From contig SFMP01000205.1 in assembly GCA_004554395.1 (NCBI GenBank), positions 1-16,403 on the forward strand: a stretch of 16,403 nucleotides of DNA. The letters run 5' to 3'. The notes beneath the pieces are model-generated. The model did not search any database, had not been told where the DNA came from, and was given only the letters and a program-made list of their open reading frames with translations. Below are positions 7,363 to 13,946 of the stretch, one piece after another. Each line of letters opens with the position of its first letter. The stretch's first letter is position 1. The DNA is from Myxococcales bacterium (GTDB taxonomy: Bacteria > Myxococcota_A > Bradymonadia > UBA4248). The translations under genes and the position numbers were made by a program.

Positions 7363-8871
7363 TCATTGCCAACGTTGTTCTGGTGTGACGTTTTTGACGT
7401 CGAAAGTGATGGGAGAGAGGTCGATATTGGCGCCGAAATAGCGCGTGATTCGCGGATCGCGGCGAGCCATTCGGAGGCTTGGGCGGATTTGGAGGGAGAG
7501 TTTACACGGGCCGATGGCGTTGCACAAAGAGCCCAAAGAGACGTTACCGCGAATGGGCATATCGTATGAGATGGGGGCATCGCCGTAGAACGTGGCAATT
7601 TCGCGCCATGCTTTTCCTTCGCCGGAACGAGCCATCAGTCGCGACGCCATCGGATAGCGCGCATTGGAATAGGAAGCGGAGATATAGAAATCGCGGCCTT
7701 GTTCGATTTCTAGAATTTCGTTCGTGTTTATTGGCTTTTTATCGAATATCGTAAGGCATTTTTTATCGTTGCACAAATCGACGACGAGTGAGTCGATGAA
7801 CTCGCGGTTGGGTTCGTTGCCTTTGATGCGATTTGGGGCTCCCGTATCGACGCCGGCAAAGACGCGATAAGTTCGGTCGAAATTCGCATCCCATTGAGCG
7901 AGTGGTGGATTTGGGCAAGTATTGCGATCGGAGAGGCATTCGTCGGAGACGTCGAGGGGCCAGACGACGACTTGAGCTTTTGTCGATATTCGATAGTTAT
8001 CGGCATCTTTGAGCCAACGGCCGAGATCGAGTCGAGCATGGCGACCGCCTTGTGCGCGAAGGGCGGGCATTTGGAACGACGAGGTTGCATGCCAATTGCC
8101 GCGCTTGACTTCGTCGTTTCGTATTTTAACCGATTCGACGTCGACGGAGACGACGAAATCGGGGATATCGCCGGCGTCGGGGAGGGCGAATTTAGCCCAA
8201 TCGAGAACGAGGTATTGTGGCAATTGCGATGAACCGCTCGTTTGCATCGACCACTTTGCCGAGACGTATGCAGCAATGGCGCGTCGTCGGGCGTCTTCGG
8301 GTAATTCGGGCCAACGGACGATGAGATATTTATCGCGTTGTGGCGTCGGTTCGAGTTCGCAAAGTTGCGCTAAGACGCTTGCATCGCCGATTTTCGCCAA
8401 TATCGCAAAGACGTCGTCGTTTGTGACGTGGTTGCGAAGAATATCGATATTTTTGGCTAAAAGGCTGTTGGAAATGCCGTTATTGAGGTGTTTATGTAGA
8501 TAATGTGCGGCATTGTTTGAGAATTTCGAATTATCTTTGATGTCTTTGATGGCGCGAATGGCTCGCGATTCGATCCAGGGCTGGGAGTCGTCGTAGAAGG
8601 CATCGCCGTGTGTGGCGTATGCATCTTCGACGATTTTGTCGAACCAATCGCCCACGTTGCAAGAGTGCAATCGTTCGGATTGTGCGACGATTTGGGCGCG
8701 ATCGCGCGACGACAACGAACGCAGATGCGCTTCGAAATCGATGGGATCGCCGGAACAAGCGCGTTCGACGGCTTGTGTACAGAGAGGATCGCTGTCGAAA
8801 GAGCAGGTATCGGGCGAAGTGCACGCCGCGAGTGAGAGGCTCAAAGCGAGTATTTTGAGGTATTTGGTCAT
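7363..8871 (-). CDS. Cysteine-rich predicted lipoprotein, function unknown
   Basis: The 502-residue protein starts with a short lipoprotein signal: a Lys near the N-terminus, a hydrophobic stretch, then the lipobox LAAC with C17 as the lipidated residue. Export and anchoring to a membrane are therefore likely. The region at about 30-190 is helical and resembles repeated helical hairpins. From about 210 onward it looks beta-rich, with alternating hydrophobic residues and many aromatic and Asp-Asn turns. Cysteines come in close pairs in the mature part (C23/C31/C39, DECLSDRNTC, LCNDKKC, LCNAIGPC), suggesting disulfides outside the cytoplasm. I do not recognise the family. No clear Shine-Dalgarno precedes the ATG, and the malQ terminator lies about 35 bases upstream, so its own promoter must be close. 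It is followed at 75 bases by the DnaC-like gene. Confidence 0.8.
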   Translation of the reverse strand: MTKYLKILALSLSLAACTSPDTCSFDSDPLCTQAVERACSGDPIDFEAHLRSLSSRDRAQIVAQSERLHSCNVGDWFDKIVEDAYATHGDAFYDDSQPWIESRAIRAIKDIKDNSKFSNNAAHYLHKHLNNGISNSLLAKNIDILRNHVTNDDVFAILAKIGDASVLAQLCELEPTPQRDKYLIVRWPELPEDARRRAIAAYVSAKWSMQTSGSSQLPQYLVLDWAKFALPDAGDIPDFVVSVDVESVKIRNDEVKRGNWHATSSFQMPALRAQGGRHARLDLGRWLKDADNYRISTKAQVVVWPLDVSDECLSDRNTCPNPPLAQWDANFDRTYRVFAGVDTGAPNRIKGNEPNREFIDSLVVDLCNDKKCLTIFDKKPINTNEILEIEQGRDFYISASYSNARYPMASRLMARSGEGKAWREIATFYGDAPISYDMPIRGNVSLGSLCNAIGPCKLSLQIRPSLRMARRDPRITRYFGANIDLSPITFDVKNVTPEQRWQ

Positions 8872-8904
8872 ATATGAATGATTGGCTCAAGCCTGTGGGC
8901 GGCG

Positions 8905-8934
8905 AATAAAACGATCCCCGCACGTAGTGCGGGG
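8905..8934 (-). terminator. Rho-independent terminator of malQ
   Basis: On the minus strand, fifteen bases past the malQ stop, is a perfect stem CCCCGCAC-TAC-GTGCGGGG (8916-8934), followed by a T-rich stretch (ATCGTTTTATT). Position and structure fit an intrinsic terminator. Confidence 0.7.
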
Positions 8935-8948
8935 TTGACGGAGAGAAT

Positions 8949-10475
8949 TTATGCTTTAGGAGAATTATAGACGGGCAATCGTCCGTAGAGAGCGGTGAGC
9001 TCGCGTAGCCTGTCGGCGTTCCAGCCTGGGATGGTATTGACCATTCGCCATGTCCAATTTCCCTTTGCGACGCCAGGGACGTTCATGCGAGCCCAAGTAC
9101 CGTAGCAGAAGATATCTTGAACGGTGAGGATGCAGAGGTCGGCGACGGAAGATTCAGCGGCGCGCATGAGTTGCCAAGCGATATCGCGACCATCGATCGA
9201 GAGGTATCGTCGGACGTGGTCGCGCATGCCTTCGTCGAGGCTGTCGTACCATCCGCAAATCGTGTCGTTGTCGTGTGTACCGCAATAGACGACGCTATCG
9301 GGCGTATGCATGTGGAGTGCGTGATGGTCGTTTGGTTCGTCGATGGGGAATCCGAATTCGAGGACGCGCATGCCGGGGAAGTCGGCATCTTTGCGCAATT
9401 TTTCGACGGCAGGCGTGACGATACCCAAATCTTCAGCGATGATTTCGAGGTTGGGTAGGGCTTTTTTGACGGCGCGGAAGAACTCGATGCCAGGGCCTTT
9501 AACCCATTCGCCATTGATTGCCGTTTTTTCGGTCGATGCGACGCGCCAGAAGGCTTCGAATCCGCGGAAATGGTCGAGTCGGACGATATCGGCCAATTTG
9601 TTCATGGCGCGGAGCCTCGAGATCCACCAAGCATAGCCCGTTTTTGCGTGGCGCGGCCAAGCGTATAGGGGATTGCCCCAGAGTTGGCCTTCTGGGGAGA
9701 AGTAGTCGGGTGGGACACCTGAGACGAAGCCTGGGAAGCCCTTTTCGTCGAGTTCGAAGAGATCGCGATGAGCCCAAACGTCGACGGAATTGTGCGAAAC
9801 GAAGATGGGGACATCGCCCATGATCTTAATGCCGAGTTCGGTTGCTCGTGCTTTGAGTGCGGCCCATTGTCGATGGAAGAGGAATTGTGCGAATTTTCGC
9901 CATTCGATTTCGTCGTCGAATCGGTCGCGAGCGGCTTCGAGAGCGTCGGGGTCGCGGTCGCGCAAGCCCTTTGGCCAAGTCGTCCAAACAGGTCCCTCGG
10001 GTTGTTTAGCTTGCAAAGTATCGAAGAGTGCGAAATCGTCGAGCCAATCGGCGTTTTCTTCGCAGAACGATTCAAATTGTTGCCAGAGTTTGCGATGGAT
10101 GGGGTCGGTCGAATCGACGAGGCGAGCAAAAGCCGTTTGGATCAATTCGTTTTTGTAGTCGCCAGCCATTTTGAATTCGGCGCGTTCGGGATGATCGGGG
10201 ATGGGGGCGTATTTGAGATCTTCGAGAGAAAGCAAGCGATATGGGTCATCGCAGAGGTCGTCGAGGTCGATGAGTCGGGTATTTGCGGCGAGTGCCGATG
10301 TAGAATTGTATGGGCAACCGCCGTCGTCGGTGGGGACGAGAGGGAGCATTTGCCAGACTTGTTGGCCAGCATCGGAAAGGAATTGCAAAAAGTCGCGCGC
10401 CGGTTTCCCGATCGAACCGATGCCCGCTCGCCCTAATAAACTCGTTGGATGAAGTAAAATGCCGCTTCTGCGCAT
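8949..10475 (-). CDS. malQ: 4-alpha-glucanotransferase (amylomaltase)
   Basis: This cytoplasmic GH77 enzyme transfers alpha-1,4-glucan segments between maltooligosaccharides and glucose, in glycogen or maltodextrin metabolism. The 508-residue length is that of short bacterial amylomaltases. The N-terminus GILLHPTSLLGRAGIGSIG (5-23) and WQMLPLVPT (41-49) are characteristic. The three catalytic carboxylates are present: nucleophile D301 in RLDHFRG (299-305), acid/base E348 in AEDLG (347-351) and D402 in HDND (401-404). NKLADIVRLDHFRGFEAFW precedes the variable loop. The ATG at 10473-10475 has AAGGAA seven bases upstream. It is transcribed alone, divergently from the secreted-protein gene, and ends at an intrinsic terminator. 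No other glycogen or maltose genes are adjacent, apart from the nearby galT. Confidence 0.96.
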   Translation of the reverse strand: MRRSGILLHPTSLLGRAGIGSIGKPARDFLQFLSDAGQQVWQMLPLVPTDDGGCPYNSTSALAANTRLIDLDDLCDDPYRLLSLEDLKYAPIPDHPERAEFKMAGDYKNELIQTAFARLVDSTDPIHRKLWQQFESFCEENADWLDDFALFDTLQAKQPEGPVWTTWPKGLRDRDPDALEAARDRFDDEIEWRKFAQFLFHRQWAALKARATELGIKIMGDVPIFVSHNSVDVWAHRDLFELDEKGFPGFVSGVPPDYFSPEGQLWGNPLYAWPRHAKTGYAWWISRLRAMNKLADIVRLDHFRGFEAFWRVASTEKTAINGEWVKGPGIEFFRAVKKALPNLEIIAEDLGIVTPAVEKLRKDADFPGMRVLEFGFPIDEPNDHHALHMHTPDSVVYCGTHDNDTICGWYDSLDEGMRDHVRRYLSIDGRDIAWQLMRAAESSVADLCILTVQDIFCYGTWARMNVPGVAKGNWTWRMVNTIPGWNADRLRELTALYGRLPVYNSPKA

Positions 10476-10620
10476 GAAAACTTTCCTTCTTTATGCTAAT
10501 GAGTAGACGCGTTTTGTTTGCATAGACGGTGACGCGCCGCCAATGCGCGTATTTCGTAGCACAAAAAGGCGTCTTTTGTGTAGAATTTGGGGTCGTTTTT
10601 CGTCGATTATCGGAGTCGCC
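10476..10620. other. Divergent intergenic region between malQ and the secreted-protein gene
   Basis: About 145 bases must hold the start signals of both divergent genes. A TAGAAT hexamer at 10581-10586 could be a -10 for the plus-strand gene, but no acceptable -35 is visible. No confident promoter was found for malQ. Confidence 0.3.
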
Positions 10621-11187
10621 ATGAGTTGGAAATCGCTTTTTTATGCCACCGCATTTGTCGCATCGCTTTGTTTGCCTCACTCGCCAATGGGAGCCTTGGC
10701 GCAATCGTTGCCCGCCATGCCCGAAGATAATGCGACATTGAGCCATGCGCCCGAAGATAATTCAGTGGCGGAAAGGTCGATGAAAGATAATTCTGCAGAA
10801 ATGGGGGGGGCGGGAATTTCTAGAGAATCGGAGACTTCGGGCGAGCCTGGGACGCCAGAGAATTCCGCAAAGGCTGGAGAATTGGGTGGATCGAAGGCGT
10901 ATCGACAGCTTTTATCGTATATCGAGGGGATCGAAGCGATCGCCGATTTGGCCAAAGATGGCGCACGCGATCGGCAAGTTTGCGATGCGATGGCGCAAAA
11001 GCTCGTCGAATATGGCAGAACGCATCGCGACTTTAGGACAGTTCTCGGATATGCGACGGATCGAATAAACGACAAAGAAATCGCAATTATCATGAATAAG
11101 GCTCGGGAAATTGGGAAAAAACTTGCAGTTTGTTATGATAACCGAGAGGTTTCTGAATTTCTTTCGATGATGACGGAGCAGGAGTAG
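10621..11187 (+). CDS. Small secreted helical protein, function unknown
   Basis: The 188-residue protein has a signal peptide with a hydrophobic core (LFYATAFVASLCL, residues 6-18) and a likely cleavage after ALA at 25-27. The mature protein begins with a linker of low complexity that repeats PEDN or KDN motifs (34-37, 44-47, 55-57) and is rich in Ser, Glu and Gly. A compact helical domain follows (about 93-188) with two cysteines, C121 and C171, that could pair. The ATG at 10621 is chosen because GGAG lies five bases upstream and a clean signal peptide results; an upstream in-frame ATG at 10543 would add a basic extension. A G8 tract lies inside the linker. The last 28 codons are duplicated downstream in a decayed copy. 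I do not recognise the family. Confidence 0.75.
   Translation: MSWKSLFYATAFVASLCLPHSPMGALAQSLPAMPEDNATLSHAPEDNSVAERSMKDNSAEMGGAGISRESETSGEPGTPENSAKAGELGGSKAYRQLLSYIEGIEAIADLAKDGARDRQVCDAMAQKLVEYGRTHRDFRTVLGYATDRINDKEIAIIMNKAREIGKKLAVCYDNREVSEFLSMMTEQE
10803..10810 (+). repeat. G8 tract inside the secreted-protein gene
   Basis: Eight consecutive G overlap the codons of M61-G62-G63-A64. Adding one G would give a TAG stop four codons after the tract, removing the helical domain. It is a candidate slippage site. Confidence 0.5.
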
Positions 11188-11228
11188 GTGGATCGTACAC
11201 CGAGACGATGTGTCGTTTGGTCAGAATG

Positions 11229-11312
11229 TCGCGAAATTGGCAAAAGAACCGCTAGATGTTACGATAATCGATGGTTGGGGGATTTCTTTCGATGATGACG
11301 GAGCAGGAATAG
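11229..11312 (+). pseudogene. Decayed duplicate of the 3' end of the secreted-protein gene
   Basis: This 84-base stretch aligns with positions 11103-11187, the last 28 codons of the upstream gene including its stop. Matching landmarks include GAAATTGG, GATGTTACGATAAT against TTTGTTATGATAAC, and a nearly identical ending from TTTCTTTCGATGATGACGG to GGAGCAGGAATAG. One net base is missing, so the upper part is out of frame with the end; the frame of the ending has a TAA at 11265-11267. It has no start and is not a working gene. The two copies are 126 bases apart. Confidence 0.8.
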
Positions 11313-11327
11313 GCGGAGCAGGAGTAG
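11298..11327 (+). repeat. 15-base tandem repeat that forms the galT ribosome-binding region
   Basis: The ending GGAGCAGGAATAGGC is repeated at once as GGAGCAGGAGTAGAT, whose final AT is part of the galT start codon. The same ending also closes the secreted-protein gene at about 11174-11187. The GGAG within the last copy supplies the Shine-Dalgarno site of galT. The sequence shows this directly. Confidence 0.7.
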
Positions 11328-12338
11328 ATGCCCGAGTTTCGATATAACATTTTGACGGGAGAATGGGTCATCATCGCGACGGAGCGTTCGAAGCGTCCGA
11401 TCGAGTTTGCGCAATCGGTCGTGCGCCCGTGTTTGCCCATGCACGATCCGAATTGCCCGTTTTGCCCGGGGAATGAGAGCCATACGACGGCAGAAATCGA
11501 GCGTCGCAATGCGCCCGATGGGACGTGGCAGACGCGCGTCATCAAAAACAAGTTCCCAGCGCTCGACGAACTGGCGAAGCCCGATCACGGCGGAGATTTT
11601 TTCCATACGCGAATCAACGGATTTGGCGTGCACGAAGTCGTCGTCGATTCGCCGCGCCACGATGCGACGATTACGCGGCTTTCGTTGCCCGATATCGAAA
11701 CGATATTGTACACATATCGCAGTCGCTATCGCGCTCTAGAACTCGACGAACGCGTCAAGCACATCATCATATTTAAGAATAACGGCGACAAAGCGGGATC
11801 GTCGCTCATCCATCCGCATTCGCAAATCATTGCCACGCCGATTGTATCGGGTCAAGTCGATGCGCGTATATCGACGACGCGGGAGTATCGCAAAGCGAGT
11901 GGTCGTTGTTTGATTTGCGACATGGTGAGGAGTGAAATCGAGTCGAATCGTCGGATCGTCGATAAGAACGAGCATTTTGCGTCGTTTTTGCCATACGCGG
12001 CGTTGTCGAGTTACCACACGTGGGTATTTCCGTTGCGGCATAATGCGCATTTTGGTCGGATTGAAGACGAGGAAATCACGGCACTTGCTCAAATATTGCG
12101 CAACGTCATTCGCGGTCACGAGAGATTGCTCAATTATCCGGATTACAACTTCGTCGTGAGGTCGGCGCCCGTCGGTTGCGCAAACGACGATTACCATTGG
12201 TATATTTCGATAATTCCGCGGTTGTCGAAGACGGCTGGCTTCGAAATCGGTTCGAATATCTATATCAATGGTACGTTGCCCGAGACAGGGGCGCTGAATT
12301 TGCGCAATATCATCGACGTATTGAAAGACGATATGTAG
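11328..12338 (+). CDS. galT: Galactose-1-phosphate uridylyltransferase
   Basis: This is a Leloir-pathway enzyme that exchanges UMP between UDP-glucose and galactose-1-phosphate; it is cytoplasmic and of the HIT superfamily. The 336 residues fit bacterial GalT. Landmarks are YNILTGEWVIIATERSKRP (6-24), the metal-binding CPFC (43-46), the FPAL segment (76-79), and the nucleophile motif HPHSQ (162-166) with catalytic H164. E. coli GalT has HPHGQ here, so Ser replaces Gly beside the nucleophile, a change common in other GalT-like proteins. A second Cys pair CLIC (194-197) and H290 in YHWYISIIPR also fit. The start follows GGAGCAGGAG at once and overlaps a TAG (TAGATG) left by a repeated sequence. 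galK and galE are not in the window. A related nucleotidyl-transferring activity on another sugar phosphate cannot be excluded. Confidence 0.88.
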   Translation: MPEFRYNILTGEWVIIATERSKRPIEFAQSVVRPCLPMHDPNCPFCPGNESHTTAEIERRNAPDGTWQTRVIKNKFPALDELAKPDHGGDFFHTRINGFGVHEVVVDSPRHDATITRLSLPDIETILYTYRSRYRALELDERVKHIIIFKNNGDKAGSSLIHPHSQIIATPIVSGQVDARISTTREYRKASGRCLICDMVRSEIESNRRIVDKNEHFASFLPYAALSSYHTWVFPLRHNAHFGRIEDEEITALAQILRNVIRGHERLLNYPDYNFVVRSAPVGCANDDYHWYISIIPRLSKTAGFEIGSNIYINGTLPETGALNLRNIIDVLKDDM

Positions 12339-12356
12339 TGGGGCACGGTTGGGGAC

Positions 12357-12377
12357 GGGGGCGAGGATGCCGCCCCC
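12357..12377. repeat. GC-rich hairpin downstream of galT
   Basis: GGGGGCG and CGCCCCC are perfect 7-base arms around a 7-base loop, about 20 bases past the galT stop. An A-run rather than a T-run follows on the plus strand, so it is not a classic terminator for galT. Confidence 0.4.
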
Positions 12378-12382
12378 AAAAA

Positions 12383-12519
12383 GGGCGTATCGAGCGCAGT
12401 GAGATAGCCCGATCCAGAGGGCGTATCGAGCGCAGTGAGATAGCCCGATCCAGAGGGCGTATCGAACGCAGTGAGATAGCCCGATCCAGAGGGCGTATCG
12501 AACGCAGTGAGATAGCCCG
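12383..12519. repeat. 36-bp tandem repeat, 3.8 copies, each able to form a hairpin
   Basis: Units begin at 12383, 12419, 12455 and 12491; the last is cut after 29 bases. Each unit starts GGGCGTATCGAGCGCAGTGA and continues GATAGCCCGATCCAGA. The arms GGGC(G)TATC and GATAGCCC pair with one bulge inside each unit, and the same arms can pair across unit borders. Units 1-2 have GAGCGCAG and units 3-4 have GAACGCAG, so the array grew by duplication and then diverged. It lies between the convergent genes galT and nagZ. There are no spacers, so it is not a CRISPR array. Confidence 0.85.
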
Positions 12520-12562
12520 TCCCCAAAAAATACGACGCTATAAAGGGGAGGCGTTTGCGGGG

Positions 12563-12582
12563 AAAAAAGCGCGGATGGGCGC
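12563..12582 (-). terminator. Possible terminator of nagZ
   Basis: On the minus strand, four bases past the nagZ stop, a short GCGC-CCATCC-GCGC stem is followed directly by six T. The stem is only four base pairs, so the call is tentative. Confidence 0.4.
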
Positions 12583-12586
12583 GGTG

Positions 12587-13606
12587 CTACGCTTTGAGAT
12601 ATGCCTCTTTTGTGCGCAGAACGCGGTGTGCCGATTCGAATATTCGTGCTTTTAGTGCGTCGTCTTTTTCGGCTTCTGCTCGAATGAGTTTGCACAGATT
12701 GATCCACAAATACTGCGATTTGCAAATGAGAAAAGCATCGACGCCTGCTCGGAGTCCTCGCAAAACGGCATCGATCGTACAACATCGATCGATGATGGCA
12801 TCCATTTCGAGGTCGTCGCTCACGACGATGCCATCGTAGTGCAATTCACCGCGCAACAGGCCGATCACGTCGTGCGAAAGCGTTGCGGGGAGTCGCTCTC
12901 CGAGCCCTTTCATGACGATATGCGCCGTCATGATCATCGGGATATCGGCATCGATAGCCGCTTTGAAGGGCTTAAACTCGACGTCGCGCAACCGTTCTAT
13001 GCCGTGCATCGTTTCGGGCAAATCGGTGTGGCTGTCTTTATCGGTATCGCCATGGCCTGGGAAATGCTTGCCGCATGCGATGATTCCCGCATCTCGCAGG
13101 CCGTTCATCACTGGGATGGCATAGCGCACGACGTCTTCGGGTGTCGTACCATAGGCGCGATCGCCGATAATCGGGTTTGCCGGGTTCGTATCGATGTCGA
13201 GCACGGGGGCGAAGTCGATGTCGAAGCCTAGATGCTTGAGATCTTTTCCCGTTTCGACGGCGACTTCGTAGGCGTGTTGGGGTGTCGTCGCACCGATTTC
13301 GCGCGCCGATGGGATTTTCGCACTTCCTAGCGATTCGCCGATGCGCTGAACTTTGCCCCCCTCTTGATCGACGCCAATCCAAATCGGATATGGCGACGGT
13401 ATGCGATGGATTTGTTGCGTCAACGCCATGATCTGATCGCGCGATTCAAAATTGCGCGCAAATAAAATGACGCCACCGATATCGCCTTTTGTCAAAGCAC
13501 CTATCAACGGTATTGGGAGATGCGTCCCTTCGAATCCGACGATGAGCAATTGGCCAATGGCGCGTTTTAACGATAATTCCGACGTTCCTCGCGTTTCTTC
13601 CGACAT
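12587..13606 (-). CDS. nagZ: Beta-N-acetylhexosaminidase, GH3 family
   Basis: The enzyme removes N-acetylglucosamine from muropeptides during peptidoglycan recycling. The 339-residue single-domain form without a signal peptide suggests the cytosolic Gram-negative type. Motifs are GVDQEGGKVQR at 78-88, KHFPGHGDT at 180-188, DSH at 191-193 (the Asp-His dyad acting as acid/base in this family) and SDDLEM at 263-268, where D264 is the expected nucleophile. The sequence FDIDFAPVLDI (128-138) is also typical. The frame opens further, to 13642, but the ATG at 13604-13606 has AAAGG eight bases upstream, so it is preferred. It is convergent with galT across the 36-bp repeat array. No neighbouring anhydro-muropeptide recycling gene is seen. 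Confidence 0.93.
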   Translation of the reverse strand: MSEETRGTSELSLKRAIGQLLIVGFEGTHLPIPLIGALTKGDIGGVILFARNFESRDQIMALTQQIHRIPSPYPIWIGVDQEGGKVQRIGESLGSAKIPSAREIGATTPQHAYEVAVETGKDLKHLGFDIDFAPVLDIDTNPANPIIGDRAYGTTPEDVVRYAIPVMNGLRDAGIIACGKHFPGHGDTDKDSHTDLPETMHGIERLRDVEFKPFKAAIDADIPMIMTAHIVMKGLGERLPATLSHDVIGLLRGELHYDGIVVSDDLEMDAIIDRCCTIDAVLRGLRAGVDAFLICKSQYLWINLCKLIRAEAEKDDALKARIFESAHRVLRTKEAYLKA

Positions 13607-13751
13607 ATTCATAACCTTTGATGACATACAGTTGTATCGCAAAACGCCAATCGCATAAAGTGCGCGGTGCGGCGCTTTGCCAACGCGTGATTTTAGCGCG
13701 TTTGCCGCAAAAATGCGCTTGTTATTATCTTTGTTAAATGCCCCTCCCCGT
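13607..13751. other. Intergenic region upstream of nagZ
   Basis: This stretch presumably holds the nagZ promoter. It is rich in GCG and CGC and has related segments (GCGGCGCTTTGCCAACGCG and GCGCGTTTGCCGC), but no promoter pair at good spacing was found. Confidence 0.3.
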
Positions 13752-13796
13752 TTGACCTCACCCCGGCCTATCGGCCCCCCCTCTCCATGAATGGAG
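13752..13796. repeat. Dispersed palindromic repeat, copy 1
   Basis: This starts TTGACCTCACCCCGGCCTAT, then CGG and a C7 run, then CTCTCCATGAATGGAG. It matches the copy at 15974-16026. It contains the small inverted repeat GGCC-TATC-GGCC and the palindromic core CTCCAT-GA-ATGGAG, extended imperfectly by C and G runs. It runs straight into the 11-bp tandem repeat. Confidence 0.8.
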
Positions 13797-13869
13797 ATGG
13801 GGAATAGATGGGGAATAGATGGGGAATAGATGGGGAATAGATGGTGAATGGAGATGGGGAATAGATGGG
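13797..13869. repeat. 11-bp tandem repeat (ATGGGGAATAG)
   Basis: Four perfect head-to-tail copies fill 13797-13840. An altered stretch ATGGTGAATGGAG follows, then a fifth perfect copy at 13854-13864 and a partial one. The unit is close to one helical turn. The same unit occurs once in the repeat at the end of the NIF3 gene (about 15939-15949), so the array arose by expansion inside the dispersed repeat. Confidence 0.85.
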
Positions 13870-13884
13870 TTTATTATATCCCAG

Positions 13885-13946
13885 TCGCTCGCATAGAGGA
13901 CGAATAGCTTTGTTTGCGTTTTTTGTATAATATTCAAAACGCCCAT
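13885..13946 (-). pseudogene. Truncated duplicate of the 3' end of the signal peptidase-like gene
   Basis: Twenty bases at 13885-13904 are identical to 13989-14008, inside the last codons of the signal peptidase-like gene. The reading frame gives GV-x10-LFVLYAS in both copies with the same ten-residue spacing, then DWDIINP here against ENNGLIGP there. The frame could start at an ATG (13944-13946) that overlaps the signal peptidase-like stop as TGATG. It runs on through the 11-bp repeats to a stop at 13758, giving about 62 residues. It looks like a remnant rather than a working gene. Confidence 0.65.

Noticed and set aside
12357..12377. Intrinsic terminator for galT
   Set aside because: The hairpin is strong, but an A-run rather than a T-run follows it on the plus strand.
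12383..12519. CRISPR-like array
   Set aside because: The 36-bp units are directly head to tail with no spacers.
12260..12526. Minus-strand frame with repeated YLTAFDTPSGSG peptides
   Set aside because: It is just the translation of the 36-bp repeat; no start signal or protein context supports it.
11736..12785. 349-codon open frame on the minus strand
   Set aside because: It lies opposite galT, runs through the 36-bp repeats and overlaps the end of nagZ; its composition is Arg-rich and it has no family features.
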